64,000 bases of DNA, taken from NCBI RefSeq assembly GCF_023707985.1, contig NZ_BRCF01000007.1:124001-188000 (forward strand). The letters run 5' to 3'. The notes beneath the pieces are model-generated. The model was not told the origin of the DNA. It ran no database searches and saw nothing but the letters and a program-made list of their open reading frames with translations. Positions 25,149 to 32,833 of the stretch are shown in pieces. Position numbers and translations under genes: made by a program. The DNA is from Sporosarcina sp. NCCP-2716 (lineage in GTDB: Bacteria > Bacillota > Bacilli > Bacillales_A > Planococcaceae). Numbering within the stretch: position 1 is the first letter of the stretch; each line of letters opens with the position of its first letter.

Positions 25149-26765
25149 GTGGCAAATGCAGAGAAAACAGTGGCACAAGTGATGCTGGAACAGCTGTCGT
25201 TGTATGGTGTGAAGCGGATTTACGGGGTGGTGGGCGATGCGAGTTTCGGGCTGATCGATGCGCTGGCAGGGCAGGATGCGATTGAATTCATCGCCTGTAA
25301 GCATGAGTCGGTGGCGGCGTTCATGGCATCCGCGGAGGCGAAACTGACCGGCGGGCTCGGCGTCTGCACGTCGACGATGGGGCCGGGTGCGACGAATCTG
25401 CTGAACGGCCTCGGAGATGCGCACGCGGATCATGTCCCGGTGCTCGCGCTGACCGGACAGGCACCGACGGAAAAGATCGGGACCGAGTTTCAGCAGTACG
25501 TCAATCTGCAGGATCTGATGAAGCCGTTCGCCCTCTATTCGGATAATCTGGCGAGTGCTGATGCGGCGATCGACCTTCTGGAACGGGCTGCGGCGACTTC
25601 GCTGAACAAGCGCGGTGTCACGCATCTGTCCGTACCGAAGGACCTGTTCATGGCGAAGACATCAGCTGCACCGCGGCCGCTTGCGGATGTCATCGAAGGG
25701 ACTGCCGTCTTCACGGAGGATAGTTTGGCGAAGGCGGTTTCGGTCATGAAGTCGGCGAAGAGACCGATGATCCTCGCGGGTGCCGGTGCTGCTGGTGCTG
25801 TGGACGATCTGAAGCGGCTGGCGGAGAACTGGGGCGCCGGCATCCTGGCGAGTCTTGGCGGCAAGGGCTTGGTGGAAGCGGAGTTTCCGCAGATGCTGCA
25901 GGGCATCGGCGAGGGCGGCAACCCGTTTGCGGCTGACCTGTTCAAGGAGGCGGACGTCGTGCTGCTCGCGGGCACGACGTGGTGGCCGGAAGGATATGTG
26001 CCGACAGACGCCCAGGTAATCCAAGTCGACCGTCAGTTCGATAAAATCGAGAAGACGATTCCTGTGGATCTCGGGATCACCGGTAAATCGGAGGACGTGC
26101 TCCCGATTTTGGCGGACGGCCTTGGCGGTTTCACCCGATCGGATGATTGGCTGGCGCGCTGTTCGGATGTGAAAGCGAAATGGGATCGCCAGAACGAGGA
26201 GGAAGGCAGCACGGACGGATTCCCGTTCCATCCGTCGCGTATCGTGCGCGCGCTTGACCGGACGGTTGCGGCAGATGCCGTCTTGGCACTCGACACAGGC
26301 GATAATACGGTGTGGATGAACCGTAATTTCCGGCAGACGGATCAGACGGTTCTCGTGTCGGGCTACTGGCGGACGATGGGCTTCGGACTACCGGCAGCGA
26401 TGGCGGCCAAACTGGCGGAGCCAGGCCGGCAAGTCGTGGCGGTCGTCGGTGACGGCGGACTGCAGATGGTACTCGCCGATCTCTTGACGGCGACCCGGTA
26501 TGGGCTCGATATTACGGTAGTCGTGCTAAACAATGAGTCGCTGCAGATGGAAGTCGATAAGCTTAAGGTGCTTGGCGCTAAAGGTATCGGAACCGATTTG
26601 ACGAATCCTGATTTCGTGCAGGTGGCGGAAGCGTGCGGCTGGAAAGGGTTCCGTCCCGGTGCGGAGGATGATCTGGAGGCCGTGCTGGAGGATGCGCTTG
26701 GTATTGAAGGTCCGGCGCTTGTCGATGTCCGGACAGCGCAGGCGTTTTTCCCGGAGACGGAGTGA
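25149..26765 (+). CDS. Thiamine pyrophosphate-dependent enzyme, pyruvate oxidase/acetolactate synthase family
   Basis: A 538-residue TPP enzyme. N-terminal domain: YGVVGDASFGLIDAL and the catalytic Glu in KHESVAAF; central FAD/DHS-type domain: PMILAGAGAAGAVDDLKRLAE; C-terminal TPP motif GDGGLQMVLADLLTATRYGLDITVVVLNN. It is most like YdaP-type pyruvate oxidases of Bacillus (about 575 residues) but shorter. Probable reaction: oxidative or non-oxidative decarboxylation of pyruvate. GTG at 25149 is chosen as the start because GAGGAGG lies 8 nt before it; the ATG at 25125 has no site. Stands alone, ends at a clear terminator. Confidence 0.85.
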   Translation: MANAEKTVAQVMLEQLSLYGVKRIYGVVGDASFGLIDALAGQDAIEFIACKHESVAAFMASAEAKLTGGLGVCTSTMGPGATNLLNGLGDAHADHVPVLALTGQAPTEKIGTEFQQYVNLQDLMKPFALYSDNLASADAAIDLLERAAATSLNKRGVTHLSVPKDLFMAKTSAAPRPLADVIEGTAVFTEDSLAKAVSVMKSAKRPMILAGAGAAGAVDDLKRLAENWGAGILASLGGKGLVEAEFPQMLQGIGEGGNPFAADLFKEADVVLLAGTTWWPEGYVPTDAQVIQVDRQFDKIEKTIPVDLGITGKSEDVLPILADGLGGFTRSDDWLARCSDVKAKWDRQNEEEGSTDGFPFHPSRIVRALDRTVAADAVLALDTGDNTVWMNRNFRQTDQTVLVSGYWRTMGFGLPAAMAAKLAEPGRQVVAVVGDGGLQMVLADLLTATRYGLDITVVVLNNESLQMEVDKLKVLGAKGIGTDLTNPDFVQVAEACGWKGFRPGAEDDLEAVLEDALGIEGPALVDVRTAQAFFPETE

Positions 26766-26776
26766 ATGAGTGAATG

Positions 26777-26810
26777 AGCGGTGACCGGGTGTCCGGTTGC
26801 CGCTTTTTTT
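26777..26810 (+). terminator. Intrinsic terminator of the TPP enzyme gene
   Basis: Arms AGCGG-ACCGG and CCGGT-CCGCT, loop GTGT, then a T-run of seven. Confidence 0.92.
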
Positions 26811-26908
26811 GTTGGTTGGATTGATGAAAAGCACTTGGCGCAGCGAAGTAGCCGTGTGGAATAAGGTATGCAGCTGCGATCCGTGGGATTTCCGGGCGGT
26901 TAATTGTC

Positions 26909-26950
26909 GCGATTGTTCAAACAAACACGTTTGTTTGGCGCACAGGTACA
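26909..26950. repeat. Partial copy of the dispersed palindrome (R4)
   Basis: The right half of the repeat (GCGATTGTTCAAACAAACAC, then GTTTGTTTGGCGCACAGGTAC) is present; the left arm is missing. It still contains a small perfect hairpin, AAACAAAC/GTTTGTTT. It closely follows R3 in sequence. Confidence 0.7.
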
Positions 26951-27000
26951 TAAAAAAAGGATTGGTACTTAAAAATAGGATTGCCCTTTAACGCCCAGGA

Positions 27001-27190
27001 GGCATGCTGCTCGGCTGGCACGGGCAGAAAGAGCATGCCCTATTGACCGGTGCACGCCTTTACGGACTGCCCCGGTCAGTAAGGACGCTCCCTAGTGACC
27101 GACTCACACAGATATCCGACACACCGGGCACTAGAGACGCCCCCAAGTGACCGTTCCCCTACCTTCTCCTCCGCCTCGGTCACTTGGCCC
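27001..27190. repeat. Cluster of alternating direct and inverted AGTGACCG motifs
   Basis: An intergenic stretch holds TATTGACCG, CGGTCAGTA, TAGTGACCG, GGGCACTAG, AAGTGACCG and CGGTCACTT in order, alternating in direction, preceded by a hairpin GGCATGCT/AGCATGCC (27001-27039). The spacing is about 20-35 nt. It lies between convergent genes and contains no protein-like frame. Confidence 0.6.
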
Positions 27191-27206
27191 GCGCCCGCTC
27201 GAACAG

Positions 27207-27230
27207 AAAATGCTCCGCCGCGGCGGAGCA
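27207..27230 (-). terminator. Terminator of the zinc-ribbon/LOR operon
   Basis: A perfect 20-nt palindrome TGCTCCGCCGCGGCGGAGCA, followed on the minus strand by TTTTCTG. Confidence 0.85.
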
Positions 27231-27245
27231 CACAAGTCAATGGGG

Positions 27246-27449
27246 TTATAACGTGCCTTTGAATTTTTCCGGATTTTTCACATACGACTCGATGATATAG
27301 CCGCAATCGGTGCAGAGCAAGTATTCGACGGCGGATCCGAAACGTACTTTGCTTACCGGGGACATGACCGCGTAGCCATTCTGTTTGCCTCTGCCAAGCT
27401 CTTGGCTTCCGCATTTGGGGCAGGCTGTGGGTGTTTGGTTGAACTCCAT
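27246..27449 (-). CDS. Small zinc-ribbon protein
   Basis: A 67-residue protein with two Cys pairs, CPKCG (about residues 10-14) and CTDCG (about 47-51), forming a zinc ribbon (TACPKCGSQELGRGKQNG ... LCTDCGYIIESYVKNPEKF). AAGGAGG lies 8 nt before ATG 27449. It follows the LURP-one-related gene by 13 nt and is co-transcribed with it. Such ribbon proteins may bind nucleic acids or other proteins; the role is not known. Confidence 0.8.
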   Translation of the reverse strand: MEFNQTPTACPKCGSQELGRGKQNGYAVMSPVSKVRFGSAVEYLLCTDCGYIIESYVKNPEKFKGTL

Positions 27450-27462
27450 GCTGGTTTCCTCC

Positions 27463-27963
27463 TTATCCGAACGACGCGGCTGACGCGGCGCCGCCCTGGT
27501 CGGCTTTGACGCAGTCGATGGCGATGACGAGGGAGACGATGAGTGTCTCGAGGGATTCGTCGAAAACCTGTACGCGGTAGCTGTCGCCCCATTGGAACCA
27601 TTTCTTGTCGACGGTTCCGGCGACTTGCCCATCTTTCAGCACGTCGAAGCTCATTTCCCACCAGTTGCCGTTCACTTCCACTCCGGCTGCGTCGATCGTG
27701 TATTTCGGTCTCAGGAAAGTGAACTCTTTGTGGATGGTGACCGTCTCCTGACCTTGTACCTCCACGTAGAATGTCGGCAGGAAACTGAACGTCTTCTTCG
27801 TAATGCATGCGACTTCCAGCTGGTCCGCGTCCCGGATCGTGAATGTCTTCGGGATTTTCAGGAAGCTTCCTTCCACTTCGTAGACGTCGCGTTCCTGATC
27901 GTCTTTCACTGTGAATTGGCCATTCAGCCGCAGCAACTTTTGTTTAATGTACAGTTCCCTCAT
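27463..27963 (-). CDS. LURP-one-related (YxjI/scramblase-fold) protein
   Basis: A 166-residue protein with the Tubby-like beta-barrel fold of the LURP-one-related/YxjI family: MRELYIKQKLLRLNGQFTVKDD, then YEVEGSFLKIPKTFTIRD, and a C-terminal hydrophobic helix (LETLIVSLVIAIDCVKAD) that would fill the barrel. GGGGGG lies about 7 nt upstream of the ATG. Bacterial members have no known biochemical role. It forms an operon with a zinc-ribbon gene. Confidence 0.88.
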   Translation of the reverse strand: MRELYIKQKLLRLNGQFTVKDDQERDVYEVEGSFLKIPKTFTIRDADQLEVACITKKTFSFLPTFYVEVQGQETVTIHKEFTFLRPKYTIDAAGVEVNGNWWEMSFDVLKDGQVAGTVDKKWFQWGDSYRVQVFDESLETLIVSLVIAIDCVKADQGGAASAASFG

Positions 27964-28144
27964 GTGCCATCCCCCCTGATTCTCGTCTTGTTACATACTT
28001 CTACGCGGCAGCCGTTCGGAAGGTTTCGTTTCTTTCTTAAGAAAACCTTCAGATGTTGTCTATACATTCCTACAGATTTCTCCCTTATACTGGAGAAGAT
28101 GAAACCGGAATTACATACAGGATTGAATGAAAGGCAGAGGACTT

Positions 28145-29059
28145 ATGAAAAAAATGATGAGGTTCATCCGCAATATTGTGTTACTGGCAGTGGTGCTGTC
28201 CGTCGCCCTGCTCGTTACCGGACAGAGTGACTGGAATGTGAAAGAGCTGTTCAGCAGCGGCAATTCGGACGGGTATGCGAGCCAGCATATTTACTTGCTC
28301 GACCGCGATTCAGGAAAAGCAGTCTTTGAAAAAGATGCAACGTCGAAAGCGTACCCTGCGTCGCTGACGAAGATCATGACGACGCTTGTCGCGCTGGAGC
28401 ATATCGATGATCTGTCGGCAGGTGCGCCCGTCGATGTCCAGACATATCAGGCAATGGTGGCGCAGAATGCGTCGATGGCGGGGTTCTACGGACGTGAGGC
28501 GGTGACATACCGGGATCTGCTGTACGGAACGATGCTGCCGTCCGGCGGGGAGGCAGCGAATTCGCTCGCGATCAACGTAGCCGGCAGCCGGGAAAAATTC
28601 GTCCGGCTCATGAACGAAAAAGCTGCGGCACTCGGCATGACAAAGACCCACTACAGTAATCCTGAGGGGCTGCACGATCCGGAACAGTACACGACTGCGG
28701 CGGACATGGCGAAATTGCTCGACCATGCGCTGGGCAATCAAAACTTCCGGGCGATTTTCACGAAGCCGGCGTTCACGACAACCGCGACGGCGGATCACCC
28801 GGCTGGCATCCAGCTGAAATCGACGGTGCTCTCTTCCCTCCACCCGGAAGAGCAGCACGGATTTACAATCATCGGCGGCAAATCCGGCACGACGTACGAA
28901 GCCGGACAATGCTGGGCGACGCTCAGCACCGCGGACGGACGTGAGTACATTAATGTCGTCATGGGCGCACCGCTCGAGGATGTGAGCCATCCCGATTTCG
29001 CCCAGAAGCGGGATACGCTGAAACTGTTGGGCCAGGCCGTGGCAGGCGGTTTCAAGTGA
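28145..29059 (+). CDS. D-alanyl-D-alanine carboxypeptidase (peptidase S11, DacA/DacF-like)
   Basis: A 304-residue penicillin-binding protein. The N-terminal hydrophobic segment (MRFIRNIVLLAVVLSVALLV) is a signal peptide or anchor. The active-site motifs are SLTK (Ser with Lys, about residue 64), SGGEAAN (SxN, about 132), and KSGTT (about 247). It removes the terminal D-Ala from cell-wall pentapeptides outside the membrane. It is short, ending soon after the catalytic domain without the usual C-terminal amphipathic anchor. ATG 28145 has AGAGG upstream; ATG 28127 is the alternative. Ends at a strong hairpin. Confidence 0.92.
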   Translation: MKKMMRFIRNIVLLAVVLSVALLVTGQSDWNVKELFSSGNSDGYASQHIYLLDRDSGKAVFEKDATSKAYPASLTKIMTTLVALEHIDDLSAGAPVDVQTYQAMVAQNASMAGFYGREAVTYRDLLYGTMLPSGGEAANSLAINVAGSREKFVRLMNEKAAALGMTKTHYSNPEGLHDPEQYTTAADMAKLLDHALGNQNFRAIFTKPAFTTTATADHPAGIQLKSTVLSSLHPEEQHGFTIIGGKSGTTYEAGQCWATLSTADGREYINVVMGAPLEDVSHPDFAQKRDTLKLLGQAVAGGFK

Positions 29060-29083
29060 GTTGATGTATGAATGAATAAGTGG

Positions 29084-29114
29084 AGCCCCCTGCCGGTATT
29101 ATCGGCAGGGGGCT
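29084..29114. terminator. Strong hairpin between convergent genes
   Basis: A 12-bp stem AGCCCCCTGCCG/CGGCAGGGGGCT between the carboxypeptidase and Nudix genes. The T-run is short on either side, but the position suits a shared terminator. Confidence 0.8.
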
Positions 29115-29121
29115 TTCCGGA

Positions 29122-29757
29122 TTAGCTGCGTCTCGCTCGCTCTGCCTCTTCGAGACCTTTCAGGACAATACTGTAATAGGTATCTGGATGCGGCACGAAG
29201 TCCGTTCTGCTGAGCTGCTGTGCGACTGGCCGGGAGTTTCCGTCGGAGTTCAGGACGAAGCCGCGACTCGGAACTGTGTCCTGCTGGCCGCGCCAGAGAG
29301 CCGCGAAGTCGCGGATGGCGACTGCACTTAAGCCCACCACTTCTTCCGGCTGCACGCGGAAGTCTTCAAGCGGCAGGCCGGTATGATAGAGGAAGACATG
29401 GGCGCGCTCGTTGTCGATCATCTCCGACTGCCGGATGCTGTACGGGATGATACCAAGCGGCTGCAGCTCGTCGAAATCGACTTCGAGGCCGATCTCTTCC
29501 GCCATCTCCCGCGTGCCGTCCCTTACGGTTTCATCGGCAGTGAGATGTCCGGCAGCCGTGATGTCGAACAGATCGGGGTAATCCTTCTTGTCCGGACTCC
29601 TTCGCTGCACGTACACAACGTCCTCTCCGTCTTGCGTTCCGGTGACCCAGCAATGGAACGTTTCATGCCAGTATCCAAGCCGATGGACTTCGTCGCGCGG
29701 CGCCGTGCCGAGTGGTCTCCCGTCTTGAGTGAAAATATTCAGCATCTCAGTTTCCAT
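29122..29757 (-). CDS. Nudix hydrolase, isopentenyl-diphosphate isomerase-like subgroup
   Basis: A 211-residue protein. The Nudix box is GHLTADETVRDGTREMAEEIGL (G-x5-E-x7-R-E-x-x-E-E-x-G), complete. The N-terminal NIFTQDGRPLGTAPRDEVHRLGYWHETFHCWV is the form found in YfcD/IDI-like Nudix proteins. It probably hydrolyses a nucleoside diphosphate derivative; the true substrate is not known. AAAGGGG lies about 6 nt upstream of the ATG. Confidence 0.9.
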   Translation of the reverse strand: METEMLNIFTQDGRPLGTAPRDEVHRLGYWHETFHCWVTGTQDGEDVVYVQRRSPDKKDYPDLFDITAAGHLTADETVRDGTREMAEEIGLEVDFDELQPLGIIPYSIRQSEMIDNERAHVFLYHTGLPLEDFRVQPEEVVGLSAVAIRDFAALWRGQQDTVPSRGFVLNSDGNSRPVAQQLSRTDFVPHPDTYYSIVLKGLEEAERARRS

Positions 29758-29800
29758 CGTGTTCCCCTTTCCGGAAGCTTCCTATCGAAGTCGGCACGCC

Positions 29801-30343
29801 TTATACCGTGAGCATTCCGCGGAACCCGCGGGCCGCATAGTAGGAATCCGCGCCGTTGTGATACGTGAAGACATGCTCATAGCGGCGGTCACAGAACAGT
29901 GCACCGCCGAGACTGCGGATCGGCTCGGGGGTTTTGATCCAGCTGGATGTTTTTTTATCAAATGGTTCTTGCTGTTGCAATGCGCGATATTGCGCTTCGT
30001 CCAGTAGCTCGATGCCCATTGCAGCTGCCATTGCGCAAGCGCTGTCCGCCGGTTTGTTTTTCTTCCGCGCTTCGAGTGCTGCGGCGTCGTAACAGATGCT
30101 CCGGCGGCCGCTCGGACTTTCAGGTGAACAGTCGATGAAGGTGTATGTCCCTTCCACTGCACCGAGCTCGACCACATCAGGCTCTCCGCCCGTTTCTTCC
30201 ATCGCCTGCAAAATCTTCAGCTTGGACGGCTGTGCTGTAAGAGCAGCTGCCACGTCCTTCCATTCCGTCCCCGGATGGCGGTGCATATTTTCTTCGAACC
30301 GTTTTTGCAAGAGTTCCAACAGATCCTTCGTTTCTTCTGCCAT
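29801..30343 (-). CDS. DUF4256 domain protein
   Basis: A 180-residue protein. Reads MAEETKDLLELLQKRFEENM, then HRHPGTEWKDVAAAL, GTYTFIDCSPESPSGRRSICYD, and RSLGGALFCDRRYEHVFTYHNGADSYYAARGFRG, which match the DUF4256 family of full length. ATG 30343 is chosen with a GGGGGG site 8 nt upstream; the longer frame to 30439 is unlikely. The function of the family is unknown; the cytoplasmic location is inferred from the lack of a signal. Confidence 0.88.
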   Translation of the reverse strand: MAEETKDLLELLQKRFEENMHRHPGTEWKDVAAALTAQPSKLKILQAMEETGGEPDVVELGAVEGTYTFIDCSPESPSGRRSICYDAAALEARKKNKPADSACAMAAAMGIELLDEAQYRALQQQEPFDKKTSSWIKTPEPIRSLGGALFCDRRYEHVFTYHNGADSYYAARGFRGMLTV

Positions 30344-30565
30344 TTCCGATTCCCCCCGTGATATCTGTTTTTCAGCAGGCAGCCCTCTTCCTTTGCATCC
30401 CGTTCTGGTATCGGGTTCAGTCGGGTCAACGCCTGCCATGTACGCTTCTAATCTCTAACTTAGCTGCTTCCAATTCATAGGTCAATCAATTTTTTATACT
30501 GCACAGCTATGTTACACTAGGCTTAGATAATTCGAATTTCGAAGAAGCCCGTAAAGGAGGCTGCC

Positions 30566-30871
30566 ATGTATATCGTCAATTCAACTTTCCAAGTTCCTGA
30601 AGAAAAGGCGGAGGAAGTCATTCATATCTATAGAAGCCGCTCGAAACGGGTTGATCAAGCACAAGGGTTCCTCACTTTCCAGCTGCTGCAAAACCAGAAA
30701 CGGCCGGGTGAGCTCGTCGTCCATATGGAATGGGAGACAAGGGAGCACTATCTGGCGTGGGCAAGGAGCCAGGAGTTCAAGGATATCCATGAGCTTGAGA
30801 AGAAGTATCCCGATCAGGAACTCGCCTCGATCATACCGAAAGTCGCCCAGTACAAGGTGGTGGCAGACTGA
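30566..30871 (+). CDS. Antibiotic biosynthesis monooxygenase-domain protein, HmoA-like
   Basis: A 101-residue ABM-fold protein (MYIVNSTFQVPEEKAEEVIHIYRSR, then FLTFQLLQNQKRPGELVVHMEWETREHYLAWARS). The fold and length are those of HmoA/IsdG-type heme oxygenases, and the residues N-x-F at the start and W-E near the middle are kept. It might degrade heme, or it may act on other substrates. AAAGGAGG lies about 7 nt upstream. It is the first gene in a tightly coupled four-gene operon; its stop shares one base with the next start (TGATG). Confidence 0.85.
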   Translation: MYIVNSTFQVPEEKAEEVIHIYRSRSKRVDQAQGFLTFQLLQNQKRPGELVVHMEWETREHYLAWARSQEFKDIHELEKKYPDQELASIIPKVAQYKVVAD

Positions 30872-31245
30872 TGAATCAGGAAACAAAGGAACAGATTGTC
30901 GACGAGGTCGTCTGGCAGATCTATGAGGCCTATCCATGGCTTTCCGAGAAATTCGGGGATAACGGACGGTTCCGTACGGCAGAGGACAATTTCCATCACC
31001 TGAATCATCTGGAAACCGCGTTTCAGATGGACGACCCTCGTTTTTTCCTCGATTATACCAAATGGCTTAACGACATACTGACGAGCCGGAATGTCGGGAC
31101 GGAACTCATTGTCGACAATTTCGAGCGTTTGGTAATTATTCTTCCCGGTAAACTGGACGACATGCGCGAAAAAGCGTTTCTATATTATTTACAGCAGGCA
31201 CTCATGACGTTGCATCAGCTGAGCGGGAGAGGAGGAGTTCGATGA
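30871..31245 (+). CDS. Helical protein linked to a B12-binding protein
   Basis: A 124-residue, all-helical protein: MNQETKEQIVDEVVWQIYEAYPWLSEKFG, then EDNFHHLNHLETAFQMDDPRFFLDYTKWLNDILTSRNVGTE. I recall similar sequences as the N-terminal part of some larger B12-binding proteins, which would make this a stand-alone version of that domain (inference). It overlaps the upstream stop by one base and the downstream B12-protein start by ATGA (31242-31245), so the three proteins are produced together. No enzyme motif is visible. Confidence 0.6.
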   Translation: MNQETKEQIVDEVVWQIYEAYPWLSEKFGDNGRFRTAEDNFHHLNHLETAFQMDDPRFFLDYTKWLNDILTSRNVGTELIVDNFERLVIILPGKLDDMREKAFLYYLQQALMTLHQLSGRGGVR

Positions 31246-31904
31246 ATGGATATTCCATACAGCTGGCGGACATTTTTCTGACGGGTGATGAAACGGCGGC
31301 CCGTTCCTTCATCCAGCAAGTCCTGGCTGAAGAGAACCGGCTGCACTTGTACGAAGACCTCATCACCCCGGCCATGGTGCACATCGGCCAGCTGTGGGAA
31401 CAGAATGACATCTCCGTTGCCGACGAACACTTGGCGACAGCTGTCTGTGATTATGTCATCTCGGATTACGAGTTCCGATCCGCTCGGCAAGAGCCGGCAA
31501 ATCGCGGGAAAGTGATGCTGTTCGGCGTGGAAGGCGAAGAACATTACATTGGACTCAAAATGGCTGCTGCCGTGTTCCGTGAATTTGGCTGGACTGTCCG
31601 CTATCTGGGGCCGAACCTGCCGCTGCGTCATGCGGAGACTGCCGCCAATGCGTGGCAGCCTGACGTCGTCGCCATGTCGGCCGCCCTTTCGTACCGTCTG
31701 CCGATGTTGAAGAAATCCGTGCAGGTGCTCGGAGACACTGCCAGCAAGCCGACGATCGTGATCGGCGGACGGATGGCTCCGATGACATCGTTCGAAGTGG
31801 ATGCAGCACCCGGCGGGGTCGTCGTCATGCCGGCGCTGAGCGATTTGCACAACTGGCTGTCATCTGCCGGAAAGGGAATGGAACCGAAACATGTCATACT
31901 CTAA
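31242..31904 (+). CDS. B12-binding protein with a photoreceptor-type W-x9-EH motif
   Basis: A 220-residue protein. First a four-helix B12-binding-2 domain (about 5-80) with LWEQNDISVADEH: Trp52, then exactly nine residues, then Glu62-His63. This W-x9-EH motif is the one that CarH/LitR photoreceptors use around adenosylcobalamin. Next a Rossmann-type B12 domain with GVEGEEHYIGLKM: Glu99-x-His101-x-x-Gly104, the lower-ligand histidine. No helix-turn-helix domain is present, so unlike CarH it does not bind DNA by itself. It overlaps the PAS-STAS gene by 14 nt. Likely role: a cobalamin (perhaps light) sensor acting through that partner. Confidence 0.85.
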   Translation: MNGYSIQLADIFLTGDETAARSFIQQVLAEENRLHLYEDLITPAMVHIGQLWEQNDISVADEHLATAVCDYVISDYEFRSARQEPANRGKVMLFGVEGEEHYIGLKMAAAVFREFGWTVRYLGPNLPLRHAETAANAWQPDVVAMSAALSYRLPMLKKSVQVLGDTASKPTIVIGGRMAPMTSFEVDAAPGGVVVMPALSDLHNWLSSAGKGMEPKHVIL

Positions 31905-32652
31905 TCCGCATATGCCGCTGCCGATGTATACCGTAAATGGTGATTTCCAGATTACGGATCTGAACGAAGCTGCCGTGCTGCAATTGGCTTCCGGTTCAAA
32001 CCTTTTCGATGTCATCGATACCGGCAGCCGCCGCAAAGTGGAGAAGCATCTCAACAATTCGGAGACGGCGGAAAGTGTGGAGATTACCGTGCTATCCCGC
32101 AGCGGCGATCTGCTGCTCGCAGACCTCTACGCTTCCTGGACAGATGAGCAGGAGTGCGAAATAGTCATCGTCAAACAGGACCAGACGATTCTGAAAGTGA
32201 GTGAGCAGCTCGGCAGGCTGCGCAGCCGGCTGACGGAAACCAACTTCGAACTGCTCGAAGCGAAGGAGGAAGCGGAAGCCCTCCTGCATCAGAATACTAA
32301 GCTGTCTTCGCCGTTCATCGAACTGTCGGACACCGTCGCCATCATTCCGATATTCGGCGCGCTCGACGCGGGCAAGTCGGAAAACATCGCGCTGACAATC
32401 ACCCAGCGGGCATACTCGTCAGCTGTCGAGACAATTATCATCGACTTCACAGCGGTAGGCCGCATTGAGCAGGGCGGTCTGGACGGGTTCGCCAAACTCG
32501 TCAATATGCTTGACCTGCTCGGCTTCATGATCATTGTGTCAGGGCTCCATCCGAATCATGTGAAGGAATGGAACGAGCTCGAGTTCTCCGAAGATATCCG
32601 GTTCATGAAGACGTTGCGGGATGCGATTGAGCGTCAAGCCGGTTCGCGCTAG
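31891..32652 (+). CDS. PAS-STAS protein (RsbR-like stressosome-type regulator)
   Basis: A 253-residue protein. N-terminal PAS-like domain (about 1-95: PMYTVNGDFQITDLNEAAVLQL), a coiled-coil linker (LGRLRSRLTETNFELLEAKEEAEALL, 110-138), and a C-terminal STAS domain (about 142-250: VAIIPIFGALDAGKSENIAL, VETIIIDFTAVGRIEQGGLDGF). RsbR-type proteins build stressosomes that control the sigma-B pathway. Odd point: the site that is Ser or Thr after Asp in phosphorylated STAS proteins reads Glu-Gln-Gly here, so the usual phospho-acceptor is missing. It ends the operon, followed by a strong terminator at 32745-32793. Confidence 0.85.
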   Translation: MSYSNPHMPLPMYTVNGDFQITDLNEAAVLQLASGSNLFDVIDTGSRRKVEKHLNNSETAESVEITVLSRSGDLLLADLYASWTDEQECEIVIVKQDQTILKVSEQLGRLRSRLTETNFELLEAKEEAEALLHQNTKLSSPFIELSDTVAIIPIFGALDAGKSENIALTITQRAYSSAVETIIIDFTAVGRIEQGGLDGFAKLVNMLDLLGFMIIVSGLHPNHVKEWNELEFSEDIRFMKTLRDAIERQAGSR

Positions 32653-32744
32653 CGGCACAACAACTTCTTTTGAAAAGTCATATCCGCTGTTTTTAGTTAC
32701 CATCCTAATATGAAACGCGCTGACAATCCTCAACGATGCGCACA

Positions 32745-32793
32745 GAAAAAAGGCGGCTGCCTGCAGAATCCCTGCAGGCAGCCGCCTTTTTTT
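32745..32793. terminator. Strong bidirectional terminator after the B12/STAS operon
   Basis: A near-perfect 21-bp stem (AAAAAAGGCGGCTGCCTGCAG and complement) with a 5-nt loop and T-runs in both directions; serves the operon and the convergent gene at 32834. Confidence 0.95.
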
Positions 32794-32833
32794 GTCCGGT
32801 CTGTACGCCCTCACCTGTTCTTACGCAGAAGGG

